DNA of 64,000 nucleotides from Viola odorata (GCA_963691705.1 OY829545.1:12415893-12479892); one strand, 5' to 3'. Numbered from the stretch's first letter, positions 26,233 to 37,151 are shown. The notes: a model not told the origin generated them from the letters alone. Numbers and translations: made by a program.

Positions 26233-27672
26233 TCAATAACCAATGGAGCTGGGGTCCACCTCTGCAATTTGCTCAAGTTTGACATCGAGCAACTCATGGG
26301 TATCAGAGTCTTCCACAACCCCTACCTCACGGTCCAAATCTTTATGCACCAAATTGCCAAACGTCCCCTCATGCTTTCCATACAGAACAAGAACAGACCC
26401 TCCTCGACGAGGCAGTGCAGTCTCAAGAAAGTCTTGATCCACTTTTTGCACCATCTCCTGATTCTCATCCATGGAAATAGTGCACGTGTATGGTGCAACA
26501 ACATCCAGCACCTGTCCTTTCTTCAAATACAATCTACCCCCCTCCAAGTCCTTGCTAACGACCCTAACACGAATATGACTCCTAAGCCACTGAACACCAC
26601 GTTCACTCTTCACACTAGTTCTGCTTTCAGAAATATCCCGTCTTTGAGTCTCCCTGTCTGCGATCTTTAGTTCCTTTAATTGCTTCAAAAACTTATGGTC
26701 TTGTTCAGACCCCAAATCTGTGACATCAACAACATGCACTTTCACTCTCTCTCCAGAGTTAGAAAGCTTGATAACAAGCCAGTTGGAATTCAACAATTCC
26801 ACGACTATCCCTTTGGACCCAACAATTTCTTTTTTCTTGCCACCAATGACTCTGACATTCTTACCAATCTGTCCCTGATCACTATTATTATCACGTTCTG
26901 ACACCCTTTTTCTTTCGTTCTCCTTCAATTTTCTCTCCCTCTTGCTATCATAACCATTAACATCAGCATTATTATTATCATGACTAGGAACAACAACAGG
27001 AATAGGAATACCATTAGAAGAAGGCTTGCTCTTACTCTTGGATTCTTCGGAAAACCCCAATCCTTGGCTGCCACTGCCACTCCTCTTCTGGTACAGCCTC
27101 ACCTTCACATCTTCCTTGGCGTTTTTTCCGATCCCCCTTCCTTCATGCCACCCATACCCCGCAAGCAAAGCCTTTCCATAACCCTCCACGGGCATCTCAT
27201 CATACTCCTCCGGCCGATTATCCTCCGCACACCGCCTCAGGTCACTCCTAAGCTTATCCAGCAGCATATCCTCCGTTTTCCTCACAGCACCGTTATCACT
27301 ATCACCCAACTGGTCAAACCCATCTTCTTTGCTCCGGACGTTCAGGCCGTACGAAATATTGTTGCTAGCAGCGTCGCTTTGATGCACGTCGCCTAGGGAT
27401 TCGACTACAAAGCTGAGTTCGTCAGTGGAGGATCGAAGAGAAGGGAGGTTGTGGAGATTCTTCAGGCGTTTGGTTGGTTGGTACTCGTTCTGCAAGGGAG
27501 GGATTAATATGGCTGGGGTTTGATTTAGGGTTCTGGGTTCTGATTTGTCGAAAACGGTGACGTATTCGACCTGCTTGCTCTGGCGGTCATCTTTTTCTCC
27601 ATTCTGGAGCGATAAGGGTTTCGATTTTGGCTTCGATTTCGAAGAAGGAATGGAGAAAGAGAGCTTTTCCAT
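26233..27672 (-). CDS. MOS2: MOS2, G-patch and KOW-domain RNA-binding protein
   Basis: An intronless frame of 479 codons. The N-terminus is Ser/Lys-rich (MEKLSFSIPSSKSKPKSKP) and nuclear-like. A G-patch lies at about 160-188 (PVEGYGKALLAGYGWHEGRG), then a basic linker (KRERKLKENERKR), a first KOW motif at about 270-300 (GKNVRVIGGKKK) and a second at about 415-445 (VLVLYGKHEGTFGNL). This matches plant MOS2 and animal GPKOW. In Arabidopsis MOS2 is a nuclear protein needed for innate immunity (suppressor of snc1), microRNA maturation and splicing. The length is close to the family norm, the only plausible ATG is used and no defects are seen. Confidence 0.96.
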   Translation of the reverse strand: MEKLSFSIPSSKSKPKSKPLSLQNGEKDDRQSKQVEYVTVFDKSEPRTLNQTPAILIPPLQNEYQPTKRLKNLHNLPSLRSSTDELSFVVESLGDVHQSDAASNNISYGLNVRSKEDGFDQLGDSDNGAVRKTEDMLLDKLRSDLRRCAEDNRPEEYDEMPVEGYGKALLAGYGWHEGRGIGKNAKEDVKVRLYQKRSGSGSQGLGFSEESKSKSKPSSNGIPIPVVVPSHDNNNADVNGYDSKRERKLKENERKRVSERDNNSDQGQIGKNVRVIGGKKKEIVGSKGIVVELLNSNWLVIKLSNSGERVKVHVVDVTDLGSEQDHKFLKQLKELKIADRETQRRDISESRTSVKSERGVQWLRSHIRVRVVSKDLEGGRLYLKKGQVLDVVAPYTCTISMDENQEMVQKVDQDFLETALPRRGGSVLVLYGKHEGTFGNLVHKDLDREVGVVEDSDTHELLDVKLEQIAEVDPSSIGY

Positions 27673-28938
27673 GGTGCTCGATCGCGGACGATGATGATGA
27701 TGAACGACGGTCGTGAACGGAAGTTCTTAAATATTAGCGCTGTCTTTTTGTGTTTCTACCAAAAAAAAAATTAAAAAACACCCAAATCTTTTTTTTTTTA
27801 AATCTATTTATTTTTATTAAAAAAATTGTTCGGATTATTATTATTATTACAAAATTAGGAATTGAATCCCCGTACACTAATCAATTAAGTTACTCCTCTG
27901 GCTTTCTATAATATACGCCTAGAGGAAAAAACTCAACAATGGGTTTTAATTGACGTCTCTCGGATGTCGTTCCTTTTTTTATTTTTTAATATTATTTTCT
28001 ATTACGGGTCTCATTAACACAGTAATTTTTTTAATTTTTTAATATTATTTTCTGACAAGAGCCCTACTCGTACAGTGACTTTGTTAATTTTTTTAATTTT
28101 TTAATTTTATTTCTAACGCACAGCACAGTAATTTTTTTAATTATTTAATATTATTTTCTGACACGGGTTCTATTTTTCTTAATTTTTCCAAAAAATGGAT
28201 CTGCGTCTTGTATAAAAGGCCGAAGGGAGTACAACTTATGTGCATTATTTTTAAGTTTGTTAAGGGTTCTTTTTTCTTCTTTTTTTTAGTATAAATATTA
28301 AATACTAGTAGTTCTTTAAGATTTTGATAATATTTATAGCTTGTTTAGTAGTATTATTTATGTTTTTGATTTTTGGTTTATTTTTTTAAAAAAAAAACAT
28401 CAAATATGTTTGATAAATTAATACTTTATTATGTAGTTATTGTGAAAAGTACCCTTTACACGAAATGCTGTAAATGACTTTTTGTGATAACTAAACATTT
28501 TTCCTAGCATTTTTGTTGGTCGTACAACCTAAAGCTTTTCCAATCGCACTGCCAAACACACACTAAAGCACCTCACTACATGAAGTAAGTATATTAATTA
28601 TATATACATCGGAACGGATAATACTTTCCTTCAACCCGATGAAGAATAAGCTTCTTCCAACACTTACTCTAACCTAAAATAAGTAAATAAAATGTCATTA
28701 AACTAACATAAAATAAATAAATAATGGATACTTTATATAAGAAATCATTAAACCCTTCAAATTCTTAAAAATAATTAAATTAGTTTTTCCAAAGTTAAAG
28801 AAAACCGAGTTATATTATAATCATTTGGTATACTACACACATCAATTTATTTAGAAACTCAGGGCGAGTTCTGGTACGACACCTTATGAAAAACAACTTA
28901 CTACACACAACACAACATTACCATCTTTAATTAGATCA
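27673..28938. other. Intergenic DNA between MOS2 promoter and amidase 3' end
   Basis: It contains the MOS2 promoter and 5' UTR next to 27672, a degenerate AT-rich minisatellite at 27979-28170, and AT-rich DNA with many poly-A/T tracts. No gene is seen. Confidence 0.5.
27979..28170. repeat. Degenerate AT-rich minisatellite, about four units of 48-60 bp
   Basis: Successive units share a core of ATTTTTTAATATTATTTTCT followed by a short GC-richer spacer and CACAGTAA or TACAGTGACT. Units start near 27979, 28025, 28088 and 28129. The copies are uneven, so the array is old. Confidence 0.7.
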
Positions 28939-31438
28939 TCAAGGTCGGAATGATGGAGGTTTCCTAATCTTAGTAGCTTGCTCAAATCCATACGCAATCT
29001 CTATTAGTTTTGGTTCTGTACCCTTGAGACCTGCAAAGCAAATGCCAGTAGGCAAACCCTTTCCATCATATCCAGCAGGAACAATTATCCCTGGATGTCC
29101 TCCAATTGCAAGAACAGAACTGATGCCTGAACCAGGACTCACCAATGCATCTAGCTTGTGCTTCCTCATTAACTTCTCCATTCCATCTCTAGAAAGTTGT
29201 TTAAGCAGTGACAATACTCTCTTGTATTGTTTCTTTGTCACATTTAAAGATTCGGCCGACTCGAGGAGATCTTGACCATACTGTTTCACCTTTTCCTGCA
29301 TAATATAACAATTTGTATGAACCATTCATTTTATACTAGAGAAGTTGTAATCCATAATTATGGTCTCGGGCGCGCACCAGTTTGGAGAACTTTTTATTGT
29401 AGGCGATGACATCGGCTAGGGTTCGCACTGGAGACGACACCAACTGTTTTAAATATGCATTCAATGCAGGCTTGAACTCAGCAAGAAGTGCAAATTGTTC
29501 ACCACTTTCTGAGGAATAGATAACATCCAAGTTGGCTATTTCCAAATGATCAACAAGAACAGCACCTTTGCCTCTAAATACAAGAACCAAACAAAGAAAA
29601 GTCTCAAATGTCAAATGTTTGTTGATCAGTTTATCAACTAATACACTCAGGAATTCTGTTTGCATTAGTTACCTTAGTGTCTGAAAGTGGTGCTCAAAAA
29701 CTGGAGTCAAAACAGATTCTTGATCGCTCGAGAATTCATAGAATGATCTTACTATTCCCAACCGTTTCCCTTTAAGCCCATGAGGGTTAAGAAATTGCTT
29801 GTAGCCACCATGTGGAATGTACTTTGCTGCTTCATTGGTAGCTGCATCATTGTGATCAAAGCCCACAATAGCATCAAGCACATATACCGCATCTGACACT
29901 GTCCTGCATATCGGCCTGATCCATCCGAAATGATCTTTAATACATAACTCGAAACTTAAAGCAGTAAAATCAACAAAAGCATACAAACTTTTAGTTTTTA
30001 GTTGCATGCACAGCCTTTATGTTGCTATTTGCAGTCAAATTCTATTAGGGAAAAGTTGTGAAAAATAGGATTTGCAAAAATGATTTCAGTTGTGTAAAAA
30101 GCAAGGAACATGATAAAAATGGCAACTTTACCCACCCAACTGTGTCCTGTCTAGGGGAGATTGGGATGACCCCAGCTCTACTAGTGAGGCCAACGGTCGG
30201 TTTGATTCCCACTACTGAATTGGCTCCAGCTGGGCATAAGATGGAACCATCTGTTTCTGTCCCTAGCGAAACAGCTGCCAAATTTGCTGCCACTGATATT
30301 GATGACCCGCTACTTGACCCACACGGATCATCTGATAGAACATAAGGATTCTGCAACCATTTTTAGAACACACCAACATTTACTGAAGAACAATTAATGA
30401 CTGATACACAATGCACACATCGCATATCAAATCATGGGGTGCAGAAAATATAAGCTTAACTCTAGTCAGTGACATAGAAAGCATGACCACTACAAGGTTA
30501 TAAGCATATAATTCTCAAGTAACATCAAATAGCACTATAAATATGAGAACAAAATCTGCCGAAAGCGGTAGCCGCACGTTTAAGATGCGAGTGTCGGAAA
30601 TCAATCCAATCCAATCCCTCCTCGTTAGCTAAACCCAGATGGATTTGGTTATACACCTTTATACATTTGTCTAATCACTTTGTGTGGTGCCTTAAGGCCT
30701 ATTTCAATACTTGCAGAAAGAAACATTGCAATCTGATAGAAAAACTGGGATAATTTTAGGGAAGGAGAGATATATGCATCTTTGCAAATAGCAATATTTT
30801 ACAATCACTATCATGCTACCAGAAGGTCAGTTCAATGGTTGTAAAAAGACAAAGATGCAATCTGATGAGAAAGCAGAAGGCTTTAAACTCACCTTTCCTT
30901 GGCCAGCTCTGCCACAGAAGCCACTAGGTGCAATGCTGGACCTGAAATTAGACCACTCACTCAAGCTAGCTTTTCCTAGAATAATTGCTCCAGCTTTCCT
31001 CAACTTCTCCACCACTCCCGCATCACGAGGGACGACCGAACCAAGCAAAGCGAAAGAACCAGCAGTTGTGTTCAGCTTGTCTTTGGTTGCAATGTTGTCT
31101 TTGAGGAGGATAGGGATGCCATGCAGGGGAAGCAGGGACGACGGCGCCTTTGTTTTGCGTTCATGATCAGCTTTTTGTGCTTGAAATATTGCATCTGGGT
31201 TCACCTCAATTACTGCTCTAAGGAGTGGATTGAGGGTGTGGATTTGGTTGAAGTAGAACTCTACGAGCTGTGTTGAAGTGAGGTGGTTTTGGTTGAAAGC
31301 GAATTGAAGATCATGAATGGTTGCTTCTTTCACGGAGAAGGAATTGGTTCTAGTGTTAGCGTATGAAAAGATCGGATCCGAAAAGATCAACAGAATTGAT
31401 AGCAGAAATGAATCCATCAGGCATAGATTGGATGGCAT
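28939..31438 (-). CDS. Amidase-signature hydrolase (At4g34880-type amidase)
   Basis: Five exons, 30893-31438, 30136-30350, 29673-29915, 29378-29573 and 28939-29295, have GT-AG borders and join in frame to 1557 nt, giving 518 residues plus stop. A hydrophobic N-terminus (MDSFLLSILLIFSDPIFSYA, from Met8) looks like a signal peptide, so either ATG could be used. The amidase-signature triad is visible: Lys113 in LLKDN, a cis-Ser near 195 in CGSSSGSS, and nucleophile Ser218 in TETDGSILCPAG. The family hydrolyses amide bonds through Ser-cisSer-Lys; the substrate of this plant group is not settled. The glycine-rich loop is slightly unusual (GSSSGSS rather than GGSSGGS). No frame breaks are seen. Confidence 0.94.
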
Positions 31439-31882
31439 TATTTTATTTTTTGGGAGAAGTAAAAAGCATTGCTAGAATATTGGAGCACTGAGTAAGAGGA
31501 GTATTGCTTTGGGCCTCCAACGGTCCTACTGCTTTCAATAATTAGTTATATCAAAAAGAAAAAGGAAATACGTACATTATTCCTTTTCAAAAACTCATTT
31601 AGAATTTCTTTCACTAATTCTATCACTCTATTTACAAAGTGGGAACTGAATTTACCAAGATAAGTACTAATCATAGAGATGATAATTAGGACCGGTATGA
31701 GCATGTTAAAATGAGACGGGTATAGTACTTATTTATCAAAATAAGTATTAATCATAGGGACGATAGTTAGGCAGGTATAGACGGGTATAAGCATGTAAAA
31801 ATAAGTATGGATGGGTATGCGTAAATATTCAACTCATACCCAAAACTAAATATTCATTATAACTCGTTCAATACCCAATTGG
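31439..31882. other. Amidase promoter side and start of repeat-rich DNA
   Basis: The first 230 bases should carry the amidase promoter. From about 31665 there is a partly duplicated stretch rich in GGGTAT (units near 31664 and 31742 share TAAGTA-TAATCATAG). This resembles subterminal repeats of a DNA transposon interrupted by the foldback element that follows. Confidence 0.45.
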
Positions 31883-33362
31883 GGGAAAAGGCACCCCGGG
31901 GTCCCTGTCGTTATTATTTTCATTTTAGTCAGTCCCACTTTTTGAATTTGGTTCAATTGGGTCTTAACCGTTAGCTCCGTTATCCACCTTAGGTCCCGCT
32001 GTCTAAATCGACCCTAACGGCGTTAGACGACCATTAAGTACCATTATTTTATTATTATTTCTGAAAATAATATAATTAATTTTTTTATCTAATTAATTTT
32101 TAAAAAATCAGTTTTATTTCTAATTAATTTTAAAACTTTAGAAAATAATATAATTATTTTAAAAAATTCAGGAAAAAATGTAATTAATTTATAAAAAACA
32201 ATGTAATTAATTTAAAAATTCAGAAAAAATATAATTAATTAAAACATTTAGAAAAAAATATAATTAATTTATAAAAAGTAATGTAATTAATTTAAAATTT
32301 CAGAAAAAATATAATTAATCAACAAATTCATAAAAAAGCAATGTAATTAATTTAAAAATTAAGAAAAATAATATAATTTTTTTTCTTTTATTATCTCTTA
32401 TTTCATTTATTTTCACTTCTCCTCCTTTTTTCTTTTCTTCTTTCTATTTCTTTTTTTTTTATTTCTTTTTTATTTCTTTCTTTCTTTCCCTAGTCAAATG
32501 TAAATAATGTAAACAGTGTAATTAATTTTATTTTATGTCCATACACAAAAAAATGAGCCACCTTTACATGGCCACTCATCTCGCCTGCCACGCTCCACTG
32601 CCCAAATCGCCAACCAAACCCAACACCGTCGCCCTCTCTTCATCATCTCTCCTATGCTGCAAAAAGAAATCTTAATTTATGTTATTTTTTGCAATAATTA
32701 ATAAAACTATTTTTGAGATATTTTTGAAAAGAGGAAGAGAAGTGAAAATAAAGGAAATAAGAGATAATAAAATTAAAAATTAAAAAATTAATTATATTAT
32801 TTTTCTAAAATTTTAAATTAATTACATTATTTTCTATAAATTAATCACATTATTTTTTATAAATAAATTACATTGTTTTTTTGAGTTTATTTAATTAATT
32901 ATATTTATTTTCTGAATTTTTAAATTAATTACATTTTTTAATAAAATTTTTAATTATTTTCTGATTTTTTTAAAAATTAATTGAATAATAAAATAAAAAA
33001 TGAAAAATTAATTATATTATTTTTCTGAATTTTGAAATTAATTACATTGTTTTTTTGAGTTTATTTAATTAATTATATTTATTTTCTGAATTTGTAAATT
33101 AATTATATTTTTAATAAAAAAATTAAAATATTTTCTGAATTTTTTAAAAATTAATTAGATAAAAAAAATAAAAAATAAAAAATAATTATATTATTTTTCA
33201 GAAATACTTAACGGTCGTCTAACGCCGTTAGGGTCGATTTAGACGGCGAGACCTGGGGTGGATAACGGAGCTAACGATTAGGACCCAATTGAACCAAATT
33301 CGAAAAGTGGGACTGACTAAAATGAAAATAATAACGATAGGGGCCCCGGGGTGCCTTTTCCC
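31883..33362. mobile_element. 1.48-kb foldback element / MITE-like DNA transposon with long inverted repeats
   Basis: The ends are inverted copies. The left end from 31883 reads GGGAAAAGGCACCCCGGGG, and the right end to 33362 reads CCCCGGGGTGCCTTTTCCC. The first 160 or so bases of each arm are about 90 percent complementary, including GTTATTATTTTCATTTTAG. The AT-rich interiors also pair: TTATCTCTTATTTC at about 32388 matches GAAATAAGAGATAA at about 32755. The arms thus cover about 31883-32440 and 32720-33362, with a loop of about 280 bp. No transposase frame is present, so it is non-autonomous. I could not find a clean target duplication, so the superfamily (Mutator-like or other) is open. 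Confidence 0.85.
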
Positions 33363-34501
33363 GTATGGGTATGTAATGGATATCTAATTACATTTACTTA
33401 TTTATTATTTCATTTAATAAAATTATTTTATTTTTTTATAATTAAGTGAAAATTTACTCCTTTAGCTCATTTTTGTTCATTTTCTACTATTTCGGCTCAT
33501 TTTTTACCGTTTTAACTTATTTTTTATTGTTTTGCCTTATTTTTTTACCATTTTAGCTCATTTTTTTATCGTTTTGACTTAATTTCCTACCATTTTAATT
33601 AATTTTTTAATCATTTTACCTTATTTTTTACCATTTTGGCTCGAATGAGATAATCACAAATTCTACCAAAATAAAAATAGAAAAAAATTCAAGAGAAAAT
33701 AAAAAATAAAAAATAAAAGAGAAAAAAAAGTTGAAAAATTAGTTAATTATACACGCCGGTATCGCAACTTTATATTATTTTCTTAAAAGAATGGTATTTG
33801 AAGAAAAAGAAAAAAAGGAAAATCAGTGAAACTAGATAAAGAAGATCGCGCAGCACTCTCCACACACACCTTATCTCCTCTACACACCTCTTCGCCGGCG
33901 TCCTCTTCCAACTCCGACCACCCTTCTCTTCTTCTTTCAATCTATTCCGTCCGCCTCTCATCTCCTCTCCTCATCTCTTCGCCGGCATCCTCTTCCAACT
34001 CCGACGACCCTTTCTCTTCTTCCTTCAATCTATTCCGTCGGCCTCTCAGCCTCGCCGTTGACAAGTCCTCCTGCCTCTTTCGAAAATAGGTTATACCCGT
34101 TCGGGTATTTTTTGGATATCATATCCGGTCATATCCGAAATGATAAGTTCGGGGATTACCCATACTCGAACCATACCCAGTCAAAATGAGTATTATCTGG
34201 TCAAACGGGTATGGTTACATGTGGGTATCCGGGTATGGTCCCTAACTAATCATGACTGAATATAGCCGGAGCTTGTCTTACAATTAACGGACCTCTGTTC
34301 TCTCTGACGAATCAATTACATGGATTCACCGTCCGTGCTCCCCGACAATAACATCACAACAATGGTCCTGTCAAACTTACCAGGATTTGTCTCAGTCCTT
34401 GAGTTGTGGTCTGCGCGGGTGAATTCGGTTCAAACACTGTGATGAAGTGTGGACCCCAAATGTAGTATTTACAAAAATGTTGCAAGAAAAGGTTAACCTT
34501 C
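33363..34501. other. Repeat-derived intergenic DNA right of the foldback element
   Basis: It starts with TATGGGTATG and a T-rich array of GCTCATTTTTTAC-like units (33460-33650). At 33826-34089 is an open stretch made of an 87-bp duplication, and at 34090-34240 several inverted GGGTAT/ATACCC motifs. The last 250 bases before 34502 were the 3' UTR of the PQ-loop gene before the retroelement arrived. No conventional gene is seen. Confidence 0.5.
33871..34048 (+). repeat. 87-bp tandem duplication in a Ser/Pro-rich open stretch
   Basis: CTCTTCGCCGGC begins at 33888 and again at 33975, each followed by TCCTCTTCCAACTCCGA. The period is a multiple of three, so the frame 33826-34089 stays open across both copies. 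Codons are GC-richer than the surroundings. It is probably a fragment carried by a transposon rather than a gene. Confidence 0.7.
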
Positions 34502-34631
34502 TTAATAACCATCGTTCCTTAGTGCCCTCAAGATGGGATCATCTTCCTCGTCTATGGAGTCATCTTCCTCATCAAACCCATCTAGAAATGATTGATTGAT
34601 CCTCTTGCGAGACACTCTTCTATGCTTCTTG
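34502..34631 (-). pseudogene. Stranded 3' end of the PQ-loop gene's last coding exon
   Basis: Read on the minus strand, this stretch is open from the insertion point to TAA at 34504-34502. It encodes a basic then acidic tail (KKHRRVSRKRINQSF, then DGFDEEDDSIDEEDDP, ending RNDGY). It continues, in frame, the exon that starts at 51740 once the retroelement and one copy of GTCGC are removed. The host gene was therefore cut here by the insertion, and these 42 codons are now separated from the rest by 17 kb. That this was the ancestral C-terminus is inferred from frame continuity, not from a remembered homologue. Confidence 0.82.
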
Positions 34632-34636
34632 GTCGC
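34632..34636. other. Left target-site duplication (GTCGC)
   Basis: GTCGC directly abuts the inverted-LTR stub TGATAATCC. It equals the five bases after the right end of the complex (51690-51694). Five-base duplications are typical of LTR-retrotransposon integrases. Confidence 0.85.
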
Positions 34637-34653
34637 TGATAATCCAAAGAAGG
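34637..34653 (-). other. 17-bp stub of an inverted LTR end
   Basis: TGATAATCCAAAGAAGG is the exact reverse complement of the last 17 bases of the LTR. It lies between the left target duplication and the forward LTR1. It marks the original left border of a minus-oriented element, of which the rest was lost or replaced. Confidence 0.85.
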
Positions 34654-35471
34654 TGATAATACAGAAAATTATCATAAGGACACAACGGACATTGCACCCT
34701 CACAAAGTACCGTTGACCAGTCAAAACGGTACATGACCGGTTTGACCAAGTCAACCATATAAACGGCATCGCTACTGATTGATCACGTCAACGGGAACAT
34801 GTGACTAAGGGGCACGTCCAGTCCGTTATCATCAAAACGGCACAGAGCCGATCCATCAATAAAGGCAGAGACAACGGACCGGCATTACTTCTTTAGCTGA
34901 CCCAGTCAACTGCCCCAAAACGGCAACAGACCGATTTGGTACAACGGCACTCTGCCGATCCAACAGAACGGCTCCTTGCCGATTGCTACACAAACGGCTC
35001 AAGGCCCATCAAACAGGTATATTCTGTAAAGTCTATGGTCAAAGCTGGCGTGGGAGACAACATCTTCGGTCTCCACTCAGCACCTCTAAAGCCATTAGAC
35101 AAGGGGAATATTTATTCTCCCAAGGGCACTAGACCCACTTTATGCATATTCAATTATACTGTATGTCTCCACTAACAATAAAGTGGGGGACAAGCCTAAA
35201 AGTTCCCACTCAAGCCTAAAAGTTCCCACTCAAGCCACATAAAAGGCAAGAGAGGTGAACGTTAGGGGGGGATTGATTCATTCACTCTTACACACACATA
35301 CGTAGAACATCCTCAAAATAAGACCAAACACTGACTTTGGCATCGGAGTTTCTATGCCGGAGTCCACCTCCGGCGCTGTGCAGGTCGCTCATGGCGTTCA
35401 AGGAAGTCCGACCACCTCACTCCAAGATGCCATTTGACGGAAAAACCCTCATACCCTTCTTTGGATTATCA
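34654..35471 (+). repeat. LTR1 (forward, 818 bp)
   Basis: Starts TGATAATACAG and ends GGATTATCA. It is 20 bp longer than the other complete LTRs because AAGCCTAAAAGTTCCCACTC is doubled at about 35193-35232. It shares the variant GGTTTGACCAAG with LTR6, whereas LTR2-5 read GGTTTAACCAAG. A TATA-like CATAAAAGG lies at about 35238. After the LTR, TGGTGCTTTCATTGAGAGC (35474-35492) looks like the primer-binding site; I do not assign its tRNA. Confidence 0.9.
34713..35042 (+). promoter_or_regulatory. W-box-rich part of the LTR (probable U3 control region)
   Basis: Seven W-box cores (TTGAC or its complement GTCAA) fall within 330 bp, at 34713, 34720, 34742, 34750, 34787, 34905 and 35038. One is part of CACGTCA at about 34784. 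WRKY factors bind TTGAC(C/T), and such clusters are known in stress-induced plant retrotransposons. The function here is inferred from motif density. The same block recurs in the other LTRs. Confidence 0.5.
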
Positions 35472-35572
35472 AATGGTGCTTTCATTGAGAGCTTTTGAAA
35501 TTTTAAGTGAGCCAGCCTTGAGTTTCAAAGCTCTTTTTCTTCTTCATATTTTTAGGGTTTTCATTCCCAAAA

Positions 35573-36763
35573 ATGGTATCCAATCAAGATCTTCAATCAA
35601 ATCAACCCACGAGTGTTGTTACGGGTCAACGTGAAACACCACCGGCGCAAGTTTCATCTTCATGTGTGGATGTGCAAGCTGTAGACAGATCTGTCCGAGT
35701 CAACTCTGCAGAAATTTCAGAAATTTTATTTTCTCCAGCTCCTCAACCAGATCTGTCCGAGCCAGTACTCTCATCAGCAGTCATGCACGAGTTTAATACT
35801 CTACATCAAAGGATAGACACGATGATGGCCTCTCATGACACAATGATGCAGACCTTCATGGAAAGGATTCAACCGCCAGTCAACCAGCCAGTTGTCCCTC
35901 AACAGATCTGCAAACAGCAGGCAGTGGAACCATCTTTTGAGCCACCACTAGGCCATCAAAGTGCAGATCTACCCAGAAGGGAAGACATAGAAGAATTCGT
36001 CAATCAAATAGCTCAACGCAGCGCAAGAAGGAGTCATGAGCAATCACCTCGAAGTGGATCCGAGAAAAGGAGAAGCAGAGAGAGATCGGTGACTCCACAT
36101 CAAACCAGGAGAGATCGTGACAGAGGTAATCCAGATCTGTTTAGACGGTCTGTTCAGCAACCAGATCGCGAAGAACAGGACGATGATCCAAGAAATCCGT
36201 TAACCCTTCGGGTTCGGAAACATCAAGTAAGCAGGCATGTCAAGCTACCATCCGATCACTACCATGGGACAACAGATCCGACGGTTCATGTGAGTTTAGT
36301 AAAGAAACATGTTAAGTTTTTTACTAGAAAGGATGAGGCTTTGTGCCAAATATTTGTAATAACCCTTAAAGGGATAGCCAACACTTGGTTTGAAAAATTA
36401 CCGGCCGGATCCATTGACTGTTTCGAGCAACTAGAAAAAGCATTCAGAAGCCGATTCAGCTCATGTATACCGACGGAGAAATCTTCAGCCGTTTTGTTTG
36501 ACATGATGCGACATTCAGGAGAATCGTTGGCTGCATACGTGGCTAGATTTATCACGGAGCTAGCAACTCTTCCTGATGTAGCACCCAACCTGGCAGCAGA
36601 AGCGTTGAAAAGAAATTGTAAATATCGAGAATTGGAGAATGCTCTGATTGCAAACACTCCTAAAACCTTGGATCTTTTGCGGATTGAGGTAGAAAAATAC
36701 TCCAGAATGGAAGAAGCAGACTACCGAAGGAGGAAACGGGAGGAACCCGATCTCCAAAGTTGA
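35573..36763 (+). CDS. gag: Retrotransposon gag, copy 1 (intact, 396 residues)
   Basis: A capsid-type protein of a Ty3/gypsy-like element. Residues about 66-100 are Met/Gln-rich and helical. About 148-190 are very basic with SR dipeptides (SARRSHEQSPR, KRRSRERS), a likely RNA-binding or nuclear region. The Retrotrans_gag core follows at about 228-340, with DHYHGTTDPTVH, ITLKGIANTWFEKLP, FRSRF and LAAYVARFITEL. There is no CCHC zinc knuckle, and no protease or polymerase follows the stop. Gag packages element RNA into particles; the enzymes must come from another element. It shares Leu126 with copy 4. The start is the first ATG, 100 bp after the LTR. Confidence 0.9.
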   Translation: MVSNQDLQSNQPTSVVTGQRETPPAQVSSSCVDVQAVDRSVRVNSAEISEILFSPAPQPDLSEPVLSSAVMHEFNTLHQRIDTMMASHDTMMQTFMERIQPPVNQPVVPQQICKQQAVEPSFEPPLGHQSADLPRREDIEEFVNQIAQRSARRSHEQSPRSGSEKRRSRERSVTPHQTRRDRDRGNPDLFRRSVQQPDREEQDDDPRNPLTLRVRKHQVSRHVKLPSDHYHGTTDPTVHVSLVKKHVKFFTRKDEALCQIFVITLKGIANTWFEKLPAGSIDCFEQLEKAFRSRFSSCIPTEKSSAVLFDMMRHSGESLAAYVARFITELATLPDVAPNLAAEALKRNCKYRELENALIANTPKTLDLLRIEVEKYSRMEEADYRRRKREEPDLQS

Positions 36764-37151
36764 GAAAAGAAGCAAACGGCATGAAGCCGATGTGCAAATC
36801 GGTCAACCATTTTCTCTGCAATGCCGTCGTCCAGATCAGAGGGCAAAACGGCAATACTTGCAAAACGGCATCTGGCCAAACGGTCAAAACAGAGATAAGT
36901 CCAAATTGTTTTGACTTTGTTAATTGTTTCTGGAATATTATGTATAACATGAATTATCAAATATTTCAAAACAATGAAAAATATATATTCGCAAATATTG
37001 TTTCTCATATGATTGCAGATCTTGAGAAAACAAATATTAAAACAACCGTGGATGTAGGTTAAGCTGAACCACGTTACCAAAATTCAAGAATCGTGGATGT
37101 AGGTTAATCCGAACCACGTTACCAAAATCCAAGAATTGGCGACATCATTTT

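Noticed and set aside
30540..30620. tRNA-like stretch in the first amidase intron (GCGGTAGCCGC...)
   Set aside because: No complete cloverleaf with a proper T-loop could be drawn.
33826..34089. Ser/Pro-rich frame of 87 codons as a gene
   Set aside because: It is made of an 87-bp tandem duplication inside repeat-rich DNA, matches no family and has no gene structure.
34649..34653. GAAGG directly before LTR1 as a target-site duplication
   Set aside because: It is not repeated after LTR6. It belongs to the 17-bp inverted LTR stub, and GTCGC outside the stub matches instead.
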